64,000 nucleotides of DNA from Sepiola atlantica (GCA_963556195.1 OY744523.1:71518288-71582287); one strand, 5' to 3'. Positions 42,481-55,213 are shown, numbered from the stretch's first letter. A program made the numbers and translations. Notes: a model not told the origin generated them from the sequence alone.

Positions 42481-43970
42481 ACTGATTGTTATATTCGAGC
42501 TCTGTCTAGCTTTATATACCTAACAAGATCACTTGGCATCGCTCGGACGAAATCTACTTGCCTTGACCAGCACGCAATCTGATTAGTCGAAGGCTTTTCT
42601 CGCCACACCTCAGGAGCCAAACTTCTCATGACAATCACTCTGTCTAATCTTCCCTGGCCCGATTTTTTCTTTGCACCCAATTTCTCACATCTGACCTCTG
42701 TAACTACTGACAGCGGTAACCTTCGAACTAACTTCTCGACCTCTCCTCGGGTTACACATCTGTGTCTCAGCCAGACTTACGTGTTCCAAGGCCTAATACT
42801 GAAACAATATATTTTACCTAACTCGATTCCCAGAAACGTGTGTAAACAATAGTTTTGATTCTCCCGCTGCAGTTTTCTAAATGCATACTAGCGCTTTAAT
42901 CAACCTGAATCTTTTGTAAAATCCAGCCCTTTGTCATACCATAACGTTTCGGTCGATACAATCGCCGACCTTCTTCAAATTCTTCTCGCCTAACTCGGGA
43001 ATCTGTACGGAATTTCGAACGAAACGGAGATAGCTTGTTATCCTCCCGTCAGCCATGACAGGATAGAAATCTTTAGTAATTCGTAATTAGATTCTTAGTA
43101 TCGCCCGCACAGAGTTGTGAACCTTTTTACGTTTAGGAGATTGTTTCTTGAAACTGATTACCACTTCGCAATTATATCCATTGCGCTCGGATCCTTGTTT
43201 TTACGTGTTAGTCATTGTCAAAACTGGTTGAAACATCGTTTAGGGCGCACTTAAAGCAATTCCCCTTTCTTACTTAGAAATGAAAATTCTTTATTTTCAT
43301 GACTCGATATCTATTAGATGCCAAACTTTCAAATTTGAAAAAAATGCTGAAAAGTATTATTTTCAAAGTTTTCGACGATGAAACCAGTCGTAATGTTCCG
43401 TAGTTAGGAGTTTTGTAATGAGTACACGTGTGCACCGTTTTTAACACCGAGTATGCGAATGTCTCAAACTTTAAAATGTAAAAGATCCACATCTTGCACA
43501 TTCAATGTTAAAAGAGAACATAAATAGAATTTTAAAATGCGATGAAAGTAAAAGCATGAGTAATAATAATTGTTTTTTTTTACCGTGAGAAGAATCAAAT
43601 TGGGGATTTATTTTTATTTGTTCGCAATCGTGTCTTCAATACTTAAACATTTTACACTGTTGTGTCCTATAACATTCAACTTATTGTAGAGAACTGAATG
43701 TATATAAAATGTTTATATATAAAACACTAATAATAGATGATTTGTGGAAACAGTCAGCCAAAATAGGGATTGATATGTTGCGATCTGTTTCTTTTAAAGA
43801 TAGACCAGTCAGCTTGCTATAGGCTGACTGCAGTTATATTCTTTCTTGAAATGATAACAATACAGAAATGTTTCACGGAAAACGAAAACAAAATTCAAAT
43901 CAGGTTTGTCAACCGGTTTTATAAAATCGATTTTGAGCTCTAGACTTACGCTTCGGTTCTAAATAGAATT
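42481..43970. other. No gene; hammerhead-like scrap at 42.94 kb
   Basis: On the minus strand 42,975-42,935 reads TTTGAAGAAGGTCG, a loop, CGACCGAAACGTTATGG: stem II GGTCG/CGACC and GAAAC are perfect, but the first core base is T, not C. A TATATACC box lies near 42,514 without a recognisable gene. 43,270-43,970 is featureless. Confidence 0.45.
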
Positions 43971-44049
43971 GTCTTTGTTCTGTCACGCTTAGGTATGAGT
44001 GTCCCCCTTTTTATACTAATACGTCACCAGCTATGAAGAATCAAGAAAA

Positions 44050-44290
44050 TAAGGGTAAATGAGATGAATAGACGATTAATGACCAGTATTTATTGACTGT
44101 AGATTTGGAGACGACCATGTTGTAGCCAGCAGAGACGCAATCCCGTTGCAACGTGTTCCACAGGTTATTGAAATAGATTTGTGGAAATTTTGTTTGATGT
44201 TATGCACACGGAGGGAGAACGGAACGTTCTTTGCAGTTGGGGTAGTTCTTTCTATGAATGTTTTACAAGGACAAGCAAAAACTAGATGGA
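44050..44290 (-). pseudogene. Possible LINE C-terminal fragment
   Basis: The minus strand gives NNLWNTLQRDCVSAGYN then STVNKYWS, resembling the LWN-LP-DCFPA-YN...FKS-VNKY ending of jockey/CR1-type ORFs. One block only, so tentative. Confidence 0.45.
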
Positions 44291-45267
44291 AATAATGGTA
44301 GACAAGATTATAACTAGTAAGATATCTTCTATGAAAAAAGAGGCTTTAGAGAACAGAAAAGACCGTGAAACACTAGATGTGAAGTCGTTTTTGAATCATT
44401 TTAAAGCAAGAAAGAGTGCTCTAAGTGGCATTTACCCAGATGTGGAAGTAGTACTCTACCTTAGCGTGGTAGTTCGGGATAAAGGGGGGGGGGTATCACT
44501 AAGTATTGTGTTATGGTTGACGCTGTACTAAATATAGTCTGATGTCACGAGGATTACAAGCGCTCTGACTATGTTAATCATTCTACGCCGACAAAACTTG
44601 TGTATTGCGCAGCTGGTCGGGAACTTATATAAGTGGTCAGTCAGAAATTTATCTCTGCTTTCATCCGAGAGAGTGTTTTCTTAATCCACGTACGGGACCC
44701 TTCGCTGTGTCATTTTCTACAGACTGTGAGCAAGCAAGCAAGCTAGAATTAATGTTTACATACAAAATTCACAGCGACAGTTTTCTCTTCGAAATATACT
44801 TTATAAAAACTTAACAAACTCTGTGGGTTCATTGTTTTTTACTAAGTTTTAAAAGTAGTATTAGAGCAACAACGTTTACATCCTCTAGTCTTTCTTTTCT
44901 GGCTCGTACTGATTTTCATTTCAGAAATATCTCAAATGCAAGAAAAAACACCCTTCACCACGGCACATGCCCAACCTAATAAATTATGAGAAAGTAGATT
45001 TGACCCACCTTAATCACATCTAAATGAATGCTTACATTTGTTTCACTTATTACACCTATATAACACACCAAAACGGCTTGCTGTTACTTACATAGATAAT
45101 ACAACATAGTCTTTTGAAATGATGCATATATAGTAGGGACTAAAACCTCAAACACAGCTATGTGTATGCCTAATTTGCATAACTATTTTAAACCAGTTTA
45201 TAATAAGCTAGTAGGATCCGTGTCCTCGCGTTGCCTGGGAAAAATATAAAATATTAATTTAATTTAA
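44291..45267. other. No feature recognised
   Basis: The 81-codon frame at 44,286-44,531 is Lys/Glu-rich but matches nothing I know. Confidence 0.45.
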
Positions 45268-45385
45268 TGTTAACAGACATCTCGCTGCACAGCTCCCAAC
45301 TTAAAATTACACCCAAAACATATACCCTAATTCTCAGTACGTCTACAGTGGCGGCCTGCCTTGTTTGGAGTGAACTATGATAACA
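45268..45385 (+). mobile_element. LINE 3'-end fragment
   Basis: TTAACAGACATCTCGCTGCA, then AACATATACCCTAATTCTCAG and GTGGCGGCCTGCCTTGTTTGGAGTGAA-type sequence match the complement of 14,380-14,500, the 3' end of the LINE at 14.3-15.7 kb. Same family, opposite strand, extreme 5' truncation. Confidence 0.8.
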
Positions 45386-45460
45386 AAAATGTATCAATCT
45401 TCATCTCAAAAATAGGTAAGATACCATCCGTTTTTTACCCGCGTGACAACATTACCCCTT

Positions 45461-45575
45461 TTACTACTACTACTACAACAACTACTACTACTACTACAAA
45501 TACTACTACTACTACTACTACTAAATATACTTCTACTAATAATAATACTAGTAACAACATAAATAACAATAATAA
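45461..45575. repeat. (ACT)n/(AAT)n triplets
   Basis: ACT/ACA triplets then AAT. The poly-Thr frame is an artefact. Confidence 0.9.
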
Positions 45576-46484
45576 AATGTAGATGACGTTGAAAAGCAAG
45601 GTAGATAACTACAATTAACTAAGATAATAATCATTTAATGAAAAAAAAATTTCGGACGCTTAAAGCGTACGCAGCTTATTAGACGATAATTGCCGAGTCT
45701 GTAATATTTTTTCCGTTATGTGTTTAAAAGTGTATTTATTACAATTTATGAACAAGTTTCTAATTTTCATTTTAAATTTTTTTAAATAGGTAATATGATT
45801 AAACGAACATAAACTTTAACAACGGAACAATATTAATTAAAAATTCACAAACAGAAAATATGTTGATAAACTTTAACAATAACACATAAATGTTGAAAAC
45901 AAGTGACTTTTTCGCGTATGTTTTTATGTAAGAATACATCGTTGGAGAGTAATACCGAAACCAATTTCACTCGGAATAATTTATGTGACTGAACTAGAAA
46001 TTCCCCTCAAAATAATCTTAAAACTAGAAAAATAGATGAACACGTTTGAACGTTTTCTAATAGTTAAATATAATTAATTTCTCAGATTTGAAAAAAATTT
46101 ACAAGAGAAAAGTAACAACAAAAAATATGCACTACGAAATTTTTTATAGATCAGAATTGCTAATCGGTATTAGACGTGTTCTCTTCTTAGTTGTTAGATT
46201 CAAAACGTTTCGGCTGATGTAACTTTATTTGAGGGTTACATTATGTAGATTAATATTTTGCGTTATTTAATTGTAATTACATTGTACTATTTCTCCTATA
46301 TTTATGCAATGGATTTGTTGATATAAACAGTAATCAATTTAAGTTGTTTAATAAAGAAAAGGATAAATTACGAAAACGTTTCTGAAAATATTATCTTTAA
46401 TTTTCAAGAGGGATAATGTAAACAAACTAATATTTCTTAGCGAGTTAAAACGAAAGATATACCGACGCGACAATAGAGTTCCAA
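45576..46484. other. No gene; hammerhead-like scrap at 46.19-46.24 kb
   Basis: On the minus strand TTACATCAGCCGAAACGTTTTGAATC is the typical second half of a PLE-type hammerhead module; the CTGANGA half is eroded to TCAAATAAAG. Confidence 0.4.
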
Positions 46485-46556
46485 GAGAGAGAGAGAGAGA
46501 GAAGTTGACCTCTCTCTATCTCAATAGATCGATCGATCGATTGATCGATCGATCGC
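46485..46556. repeat. (GA)n and (GATC)n
   Basis: GA at 46,486-46,502 and a self-complementary GATC run at 46,525-46,553. Confidence 0.95.
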
Positions 46557-47019
46557 GACTCTCTTTTTTATTATTTTAAATTCAATAATTCTTGTTGTTT
46601 CAATATGATAAGGTTTTCGTTCCAGTCTTGATTTTGCACAAGTTTCTATGCATTTCTAAGTTGTAAAAAAGTTCTGTACACACGCACACGCGCTTACACA
46701 ATCGGTCAGCTTCATTGTTTTTTTTCGTTTTGTTTACATTTGTTAAAAGAAAGACATTCGTATCAAATTTACCAAAATTTTAATGTCTATTTATTTATAG
46801 TAATTAATGCGAAAGTCTTTGTCTCGTGTTTATAATAAATTTATAAATAAAATGCTTATCATTTATTTTTTTATATAAAGTAGTAACCATTGCGAAGCGA
46901 TAGCGAAATGGAAAAGCCACCTAGTTTCAAATAAAACTGAACGGTCAGTTTCCAGATGACACCAATAATGGTGTCATATTAGGATTATAATATTGTCACT
47001 AGTAAAATCGTAAATTTAA
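46557..47019. other. No feature recognised
   Basis: AT-rich. Confidence 0.5.
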
Positions 47020-47110
47020 TGGGAGGCGACGATGGTTAAGTGAATAATGACCTGGGTGGGGTAAGTCCGAATCCAGCCAGTTCTACAGTACCACTTTCAC
47101 TTCCGGGTGT
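47020..47110 (+). repeat. tRNA-like SINE head (candidate)
   Basis: An A-box-like TGGTTAAGTGAAT and, about 35 bases on, a B-box-like GTCCGAATCCAGCC sit in a moderately GC-rich stretch. Acceptor pairing is poor, so it is a SINE relic at best. Confidence 0.4.
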
Positions 47111-48569
47111 TGGCAACCATTACGTGGTCCCTCCTGCAAGAACGCCAACGACAGAATCAAGCTATCAACGAAGTTGTACCATGTTATTACATACGAATTT
47201 ACTATTTTACTAATGGACGCATGTTACTTTAGATGCGTCTACCCGTCTCTATCAATGGTCTGTTATGCGACCTGTCTGTCTGTCACGTTCCGATCTGAAA
47301 TAGTATCTTCTTTCGTATGTCCCGATTAAGTCCAAAATAACATCTTTGTCGATAACCGCGCCAATTTTATAGGCGCATTTAGTAAATTTCTGCGAGAAAA
47401 ATAAAATAAAATAAAAGAGATATGTTCACACCGGAAATTACAAACGAATAAGAAAGATAATTGACAAGATGATGACAGAATCGGGCCTTTACACAGGGCG
47501 TGATTACTCACTCTTGTCGAAACTGCAGTCGCTTATGTTGTTGTGTATCTTCAAGCCCCAACAATCATAATCGGCGTGCGTAAAGAGCTGTAATGTTGAA
47601 CACGTACACTGCATATTAGTACATTAAATTACCCCTCACATGTTTTCATTACATGTATACAGTAATAGCTTAGTATTCATCTGGCTATTCCTCGTAGGTG
47701 GGAGACTGAAATCTCCGAAAACACGTTAAACCTATTCTACATAGAAAATTCAAGACGCTGACTAAAGTAACTTTTTTGCCATGTCCTGTATTTTACTGCT
47801 GGTTTTTATACCTCACTTTTTTCTGTTTCACGTATTTAATTGAAGTGGAATTTTCCTTTGTTCGTAAAACAACACATCTTACGCAACTTCTTACGACACA
47901 AGAAGTTGCTATAGCGAACCTGACATTCAAATAATAAATATACCACTTTTACAATCTACGGAAATTCGTAAATCCAATTGATAACCGTATATATCAGTGA
48001 TACGTACTGTTATATATCCATCTTCTCTTATTGTAAGTCTAATATGGTGTCAGTCACAATCAATTAAAATGCATGTTTGTTCGTAAACATACTTTGTTAT
48101 CTAATGCAGATCACAATCATAACAGTACAGTTTAATCCCACCTCGTGTCGGCCACTTCTCCCGTGACTGAGGACATGTAATATATGTTTTACAGCAGCAC
48201 GTAGAAACAAAGAAATTCTCGGATTGAGTTGCTGCTGTTGAATTCTCTTCTGCTAGCGGCGGAGGAGGCATTTCGGCTACTGATATGTGGGGCCCTGAGC
48301 CCCTTTAATTTATCCTCAATTCTTAGATCATTCTCTACACGTTGTGTTCGCCTCCCGTGTTTACAACCAACTGGCCTACCCCTTTCATGACTCACTCCTA
48401 AACATGTGTCGTCACTCCTTAACATGTGACATCCCATGACCCCGATATCCCGTGTATGTGTGAAATCCGCCCTAAGAACCGAAATCATCTGATATATACT
48501 TGCAACATACTCATTATTATTTAACAGTACTAGATGGACTCGTTTAAATGATACACTATTATATTATAT
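47111..48569. other. No gene confirmed; two short minus-strand frames at 48.12-48.49 kb
   Basis: 48,189-48,488 (99 codons) and an overlapping frame ending at 48,118 (EMPPPPLAEENSTAATQSE, then CCCKTYITCPQ) have more codon-like composition than the surroundings. They have no homologue I recognise and no clear splice context. I leave them unannotated as genes. Confidence 0.35.
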
Positions 48570-49340
48570 TTACTAACTAGGAGTTCTCACACAGGTAACC
48601 ATCAGTGATTGAGCATCAATGATAACCCGATGGTGTTTCCTGGAGTCTGATTGACAACAAGCGTCCCCAGAATTCCAGTACTCTCAACTTCTTTCGATAA
48701 CCATTGCAAATGCCTTTGCGTTATCGTAACTGCCGCTTACCATAGATTTATCGCTAAAGACAATTGGTATTCTCGGAGATTTTGGTAGCAGAACCCTCTG
48801 TAAGGTCTCAGTACTCACTACACCTTTCCAGTGGTGCTCTGGTTTGTGCTCTGCATCGTCGGTCTTTCCATCCTCCGTAATCCTTCACGACTATTTTGTG
48901 TGGTATCGTCCGAGGTTGGTGTCATCACATTGTTTTTATTGGGGGGGGTCAGTTTAAGCATTTTTTGTCGGTTTCAGTTCCCTCCGGTGCACGTGGTGTG
49001 TTCCTTTCTATGTTTTTGTTTTATTTGTGGTGCAACTTCCATGTGACTTGTTCGCGTTCTTAATTTATGTTGATTCATTTTCCTTAATATTTAAGCTGTT
49101 TTAATTACTGCATTTCGTTGTATAGTCTCTGTCTCCCCTTTGATTTAAAATTCTCCTAGTCTTTTGTCCAGTTTATTCGATACTGTTCCTAGTGCTCCTG
49201 CCATTATTGGTATTATATTGATTTTTTTCATGTTCAATATTCCTTTTCATTTTCTGGCAAGTTCCGTATATTTTTTACGTTTTTCCTACCCTTTGATCTT
49301 TATTTATATTTCTGAGTTTTATTCATTTTTATCGTAAATA
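48570..49340 (-). mobile_element. LINE tail: ORF end plus 3' UTR, copy 2
   Basis: The minus strand from about 49,230 encodes NIIPIMAGALGTVSNKL, then DKRLGEF, stop, and ETIQRNAVIKTA, stop, ILRK. This is the IP-V-GALG...Q--ALLGTA-ILRK ending seen on many animal LINE polyproteins. Downstream, 48,925-48,575 matches the 3' UTR at 28,160-28,512 in the opposite orientation. It is dead (two stops in the tail). The exact LINE clade is not determined. Confidence 0.65.
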
Positions 49341-49540
49341 ATTTTTAACTTTTCTATATTTTACAGAGAAAGCGTTAAAAATACGTTTTCTTAGTATATC
49401 TAAATTTTCCGTTGTATTCCAATCGCATTTTATGTTATAAGCTAACGATACAAATTACATTAAAACAATGAACAGATATTAACTGAAATATCACGTTTTA
49501 AAATTAAAATAAAAAAGTAAAACTGTAGCCATATTGAATT

Positions 49541-50160
49541 ATATAATGCATCAGATGTTTTAAAGTCACGATTGATAATTTGGATTATTTGGATTATTTG
49601 GATTATTTGGATCATTTGGATCATTTGGACTGCTATTCTTTTCGAATGTATATAATGTATCGATTTTTTTAAAGTCACGATTGATAATTTGGATTATTTT
49701 GATTATTGGAATTATTTGGACTGCTATTCTTTTCGAATGTATATAATGCATCGAATTATTTAAAGTCACGATTGATAATTTGAATTATTTGGATTATTTG
49801 GATTATTTGGATTATTGGAATTATTTGGACTGCTATTCTTATCTGATGTATATAATGCATCGATTTTTTCAGGCCACGATTGATAATTTGGATTATTTGG
49901 ATTATTTGAATTATTTGGACTGCTACTCATTTCGAATGTATATAATGCATCGAATTTTTTAAAGCCACGATTGATAATTTGGATTATTTGAATCCTTTGG
50001 AGTATTTGGATTATTTGGATTATTTGGACTGCTATTCTTTTCGAATGTATATAATGCATAGGATTTTTTAAAGTCACGATTGATCATTTGAATTATTAGG
50101 ATCATTTGGATTATTTGGATCATTTGGATTATTTGGATTATTCGAACTGCTATTCTTATC
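49541..50160. repeat. Nested tandem array, 90-111 bp units over a 9-bp repeat
   Basis: Six units begin ATAATGCATCGA(A/T)TT-like at 49,541, 49,652, 49,744, 49,852, 49,942 and 50,050 (spacing 111, 92, 108, 90, 108). Each contains AAAGTCACGATTGAT and a variable number of GGATTATTT 9-mers ending in GGACTGCTATTC. Unit length mostly changes in steps of about 18, that is, two 9-mers. The Pro/Asn-rich minus-strand frames are repeat translation. Confidence 0.95.
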
Positions 50161-50164
50161 TTGG

Positions 50165-50225
50165 TTCAAATTTTTACAACATTTCGACTAATGAAACCTG
50201 TGATCTTCTTCAGGTTAACCATTTC
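50165..50225 (-). ncRNA. Hammerhead-like module (degenerate)
   Basis: On the minus strand CCTGAAGAAGATC, about 14 nt, then TAGTCGAAATGTTGTAAAAA: core CTGAAGA (N7 = A) and GAAA are present, stem II is poor and no cleavage site is defined. Layout as in PLE 3' ends. Confidence 0.45.
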
Positions 50226-50279
50226 GAAATTTGAAATCTTTATTTTGTACTAAAGGCCCGATATGGAATTTAGAACTGC

Positions 50280-50415
50280 TTATTCAGTCCACATGGTAGA
50301 TTGTTCTTGTTCCGTCAACCGTTATCGGGAATGAATATTAATTATTACGTTATTCTTAGATTATCGCCAGTAGTAAGGATTGAACCTGTAACCTGACGTG
50401 GAATTAGTTTTCAAT
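50280..50415 (-). repeat. tRNA-like SINE (candidate)
   Basis: The minus strand has a B box GGTTCAATCC at about 50,382-50,373. Downstream sequence resembles 16,613-16,700. No convincing A box. Confidence 0.4.
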
Positions 50416-51119
50416 TTTGGGGAATCTTTGCTTGTACATGATTTAACATAAAGAGTAATAGATGATCACGGTAGTATTAACGGAGGAACAAGGGTATTAT
50501 AATGCAGATTGTTATTTACTTCCCTCACAACGAATGATAAATAGAGTTGAATGCTTTGAATTATGATTGCCAAGATGTGTAATCATGTTTTTTTTACCTT
50601 GGCGGATGTTTGTATTCTCTGAATGCTCTTGCTATTTTCCTTTTGATCGTTATAATTTTCTAAATTAGTTATTTCGGGTTTCTCTTATCAGGCTCAGTAT
50701 TTTAGGCGTCGTTAATTTTAAAGACTCTAGCACGAAAAGCAATCAAATCGACTATCTTCATTAATTGACAATTAAAAACTTTAATTCTAAAGGAATCAAA
50801 TAAAAACAAAAACAAAACGAAAGTGCTAATAGAACTACATACGTAATGAGCATTCGGGGAATCGTAGCCCCGCAGCGAATGTGTTTTAACGGCAATAGAA
50901 TGGAGAGAAAAACTGTTGTGTCGAAAATAAAACAGCGAACGAAACTGAAGTTTGAAATAAATATTTCTTTTCACTTGCGTCCTCGTATTCCTAAGAGAGG
51001 CTTCGTGCGCCGGTTCCCATTCACGTATCTGTTGGAAATCGCATTTAAATAGCTAAATGAACAAAGCTAATTGTTGGATAATTCTCATCATCATTATAAA
51101 ACGTTTTTTCTTTCAGTCT
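50416..51119. other. No feature recognised
   Basis: Overlapping frames on both strands at 50,702-51,052 share no known motif. Confidence 0.5.
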
Positions 51120-51910
51120 GTCTCTAACGCGTAAGCTTCAAATAACATTTACGTTTGTCTGGCATGCAGGTTTAAGTTGATGTAGTATTTTCGTCGGTCG
51201 GTGACGCTTAAGTTTGAAATACAATTTCAGTCGAATTTCATACTTCATAGTTTGAAATTATACTTTCGCGATCGATCTCTCAGACTAGAGATCCAATTAA
51301 CATTTTTGTTGGTCAGTTGTGCTTAAGTTTGAAATAGCATTTTCTTTGGTCTTTCATGCATGGCATTGACATAGAAGTTTCCATAAAATGCTAGGTTAAA
51401 GTTGACGTGTATTTTCTGTCAGTCACAGCTTTTTCGATCTGTAACAGTTGAGGTTTGAATAGCATTTTCGTTGGTCTGTCATGATTAATTTTGAAATAGC
51501 CTTTAGTTTGGTCTGACATGCATGACTTTGATAAGAGGTCCCTTAAGTTTGACATATCATTTTCGTCGGTTTCTCATCATTGTGTTTGAAATTACATTTT
51601 CGTTGCTCTGGACGATTACATTTAAAATAACATTTTCTTTAGATGTGAGGTTTAAGTTTAAATTGTATTCTCGGCGATCTGCGACAATTACATTTGAAAT
51701 ACTATTTTCGTCGAATTTCATGCTTGAGTAGGCAATAAGATTTTCGGCAGTCTGTAACGTTTGAAAAGTAAATTGCATGTTCGTAGGTCTGTTATGATAA
51801 AGTTCAAATAGCATTTTAATTTATAGGCCACGCGTAATTTTCAAGTAGCATGTTCATCGCTTTATCTGTTACGCTTAAGTTTGAGTTAACATTTACGTCA
51901 GGCTCACGTT
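51120..51910. repeat. Degenerate 37-bp tandem array, locus 2
   Basis: About 20 eroded units of the family seen at 355-1,150 (AATAGCATTTTCGTTGGTCTGTCA cores, for example at 51,461-51,482). More indels than locus 1. Confidence 0.85.
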
Positions 51911-52619
51911 GAAAGAATAGATGAGAGTTCTTAGGTCAGTACAACAGGTCCTGTTACCAGATCGAGGCTAAGGAAAATATTGGAGTAAGTGATAATAATT
52001 GACTTGCAAGCAAGAGAGATAAATAAAGACCTGTCCAGAGATAGGTTAGTGTGGAAGTAAATGTTTACAGCCGTCCAACACATGCCGACATGCAAAACGT
52101 TCGTTAAACCAATAATGATGATCATGATGATGATTATTATTATTATTTTCTGTTTAACCTTTAAATGCTTTTTGTTTCAAATATGACACATCTCGACAAA
52201 ATGCCTATTTAATATAATATTCAACCAAAATGTTTCACATCTGCAACGAACCTGTTGGCAAGTGTGAGTATGGATTAGTTGTATGTTGCACCAACACACA
52301 CGCTAAATACGTAATCAGTATCTTCGATGTCACGGGTGAGTTTCATCTGCCTAATTCAAAAACCTAAACTTTTCTATCTGGTCATTATAATGGTAAGTAA
52401 AAAAAAAAAATTTTCATGATTCCCTAGTGTATTATGATTATTTAGATGCATATATTGTAGTGTTTTGCTATACATGTAAAATGTGATGCCATGTGTAGAA
52501 CATTTGAAGCATCATTTATTTTTGTTCAATAATTAATGTATACTACTTCATATCACCCTATGTAACGTTTTTTATTACTTTTTTAAAACCAATATAGAAA
52601 ATAAAGCATTTAAGGGTTA
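51911..52619. other. No feature recognised
   Basis: Contains a short (ATT)n at 52,131-52,148. Confidence 0.5.
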
Positions 52620-52800
52620 AGTGCTATGATCTGTTACGCTTAAGTTTCAAATAAGAGTGTTTGTTGGTTTATCTGACACGTGATGTTAATGTCAATTTGA
52701 AATAGCATTTAAGCAAGTCTGTCTCACTTGTTTGAAATAACATTTACATCGGCTTAGCAAACCTCAATTTAAAATACCATTACCGGTGGTCTTAAATACT
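52620..52800. repeat. Degenerate 37-bp array, locus 2 continuation
   Basis: About five units in the same orientation as 51,120-51,910, so the 700 bp between them may be an insertion into one older array. Confidence 0.7.
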
Positions 52801-53299
52801 ATTTTAATCGCTAAGCGCGCGGATTAAATAGACGTATCTTATAATATTTGTTCTTGTCTTGGTTCAGTTTGCAAGGTTGAGTTTTTTTAAAATTCTATTT
52901 GCAGTGCAATCAACGCTTAACCAAAATAGATATTTTTCCTTTAAGCAGAAGCGCACGTTCCCTGGTGCGTATAAAGCTTCTGTTTTTTTCTTTCAATTAT
53001 TTCTATCAATTGTTTGCTTGTTTTAATTCCAGGCGTGAATTCGTAATTAGTCTTCATAAAAGTCTATTCCGATCGGAAAAAGAAGAAGAAAAAAGTATCC
53101 TTCCCTAAACATCGAAAAGGGCAATGCGTTAAAGATCATGCGGTAATGTGATAAACTCACGACGCAATGTTGTTAATTTATAAGTCGAATTATACTGATT
53201 ACACTTCTTTATATTAGGGATCTCTAAATAAATGTACTTGCTTTAATGATCGCTTTGAGTATGTAACTGCATAGCAATGGGGGAGTGTAATACTGTCTT
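52801..53299. other. No feature recognised
   Basis: No repeat or coding signal. Confidence 0.5.
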
Positions 53300-53302
53300 T
53301 CC

Positions 53303-53336
<34 letters not shown>

Positions 53337-53356
53337 ATATATATATATAGAGAGAG

Positions 53357-53390
<34 letters not shown>

Positions 53391-53391
53391 G
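53300..53391. repeat. (CT)n-(TA)n-(GA)n-(TAGA)n
   Basis: CT run followed by its complement GA, so the block can fold on itself, then TAGA tetranucleotides. Confidence 0.95.
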
Positions 53392-53520
53392 ATTACATCT
53401 TTGAAAACCATTGTTTAAGGAAGGAATAATAAAATAATGTTCTAATATAAATGCCTTATTTTGAACAATTGATGAGTTAATAGATATTGTATTCTACACA
53501 ATTTTTATTCTCATCACTCA

Positions 53521-53522
<2 letters not shown>

Positions 53523-53582
<60 letters not shown>
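53523..53582. repeat. (TA)n
   Basis: 60-bp TA run. Confidence 0.95.
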
Positions 53583-53585
<3 letters not shown>

Positions 53586-54034
53586 GAATTATTTGTGGAA
53601 CTGACATTGATATTTAATGTCCACTTTTTTATCTATATAATAATGAAAAGTAGATTTTCCCGTCTGCATTCAGAGAAAATATCTTAATAACCTAAACTTT
53701 CACATGCTAATCTGTTCCGCCATTCAATTAGGCTAAGCCTTCATGCTTTATTCCAGAAATTATACGTTCATTTCGTCTCCTTTCAAACTTTTTTACTCTA
53801 ATATTGTTATCTAATCTCCCGCCCAAAGTATAACTGGAATGTAATTATTCATAATGATGTAATAAACACCGTTTATGTTTACTTTTTAACGCTATTCTAT
53901 TTCCCTGTTATCTACTACACATTTCCGATCGACATAATTACTGCTCCCAGTTTTATGGAATATCAGAATAGCGGTTTTGGTCTACGACTTGAACTCAATT
54001 TTAACCATTGGATTTACTTCATTTTGAACGCCTT

Positions 54035-54440
54035 TCTGTAATGCCTCCACGAAACCTTTTCTTCTCCATCGAAACTTTCTTCCATTGGACACCTTATCGG
54101 CGGACTATACCACCTGGACAAACCAAATATCTTTTTACACGAACTTTTTCACCCATCATTTTTAAAAATATTTTTCAAATGTTGGATGTTGGCTTTAATA
54201 TTGCAACCTTATCTATCTGTATAATTCCTCTGATGATAAAATTTCGATAAAATTTTGGCTTAAGGAAAGAATAATAAACATAATTTTATTACAGAATATA
54301 CCTTGCATTGAACAATCGAAGTTTGACATAAATTTGGACATTCGTGCATGTTTATCACTCTTCGTCCATCTATCTTTATAATTGCTCTATCTCGTATATT
54401 GAGCTTTTACCATTTCACTATAGGTTCTTTCTACTAAAAG
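54035..54440 (+). mobile_element. Hammerhead-bearing repeat family D, copy 2
   Basis: Near-identical in its 3' 130 bp to 8,954-9,080 reversed, and clearly related back to 9,290. The ribozyme region (about 54,213-54,265) keeps TTCCTCTGATGA and GGCTTAAGGAA, so stem I and the cleavage TA survive, but a deletion removes GAAA and half of stem III. The 80-codon frame at 54,008-54,250 lies within this repeat and is not a gene. Confidence 0.75.
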
Positions 54441-54463
54441 TTTACTTTTAGTTTCATATTTAT

Positions 54464-54585
<122 letters not shown>

Positions 54586-54639
54586 TGATTTTTTGTTATT
54601 GTTTTCACTGGGGATAGTGCACCGGTGTTTTACCAGCTT

Positions 54640-54857
54640 TTCTCAGCTTTTTTGTTCATTTGCTTTTGATACCTGAGAATGATTTGACGAGGAATCAAAA
54701 ACGTTCGTGAAACCTATGAGATATTTCTTAATCTTTGTGATTTTAATACAAAAAAATACTATCAGACAAATTACAAAAATAAAATAGGTATGATTGAACA
54801 GACGAATTTTGTTATTTCTGACAATGTTAGCATAAATGAATGCTGCCTAAACACACA

Positions 54858-54864
<7 letters not shown>
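54640..54864 (+). mobile_element. PLE family G 3'-end fragment
   Basis: Matches 38,105-38,310: CCTGAGAATGATT, stem II, GAATCAAAAACGTTCGTGAAACC, then the family G tail ending in AAACACACAATATAAATATA at a (TA)n run. Confidence 0.75.

Positions 54865-54931
<67 letters not shown>
54865..54931. repeat. (TA)n
   Basis: 67-bp TA run at the family G 3' end. Confidence 0.95.
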
Positions 54932-54932
<1 letters not shown>

Positions 54933-54997
54933 AATGAAAGAAAAAATGTGAGAATGACAAATCTATTACGTCTTAAGTTATTCAAAACAAGTTATAT

Positions 54998-55180
54998 TCA
55001 ATTAAAGAATATATATTTTACGTTCCTTAAGCCGGTCCATTCAAAGAATGTTTTTTTTTATAATCAGTGGAATGTATATAGATAGATAAGTTGGCGAGGG
55101 ATAAACCAAAAGTCATGCATTGAAAAAATCAATCTCGTATATTGAGCTTTAAACACTTCACGATAGGTTCAAATTTTAAA
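54998..55180 (-). mobile_element. Hammerhead repeat family D, copy 3 (diverged)
   Basis: Shares CTTAAGCC, CAAAGAA, ATAGATAGATAAGTTGGC with copy 1 and CTCGTATATTGAGCTTT with 54,392-54,408. Core reads CTGATTA and GAAT, so it is inactive. Confidence 0.6.
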
Positions 55181-55209
55181 AGTATACGATTTTACATTGT
55201 GGTACATAC

Positions 55210-55213
<4 letters not shown>

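Noticed and set aside
54008..54250. 80-codon plus-strand frame as a gene
   Set aside because: Falls inside hammerhead repeat family D; the related sequence at 9.1-9.3 kb is not open in the corresponding frame.
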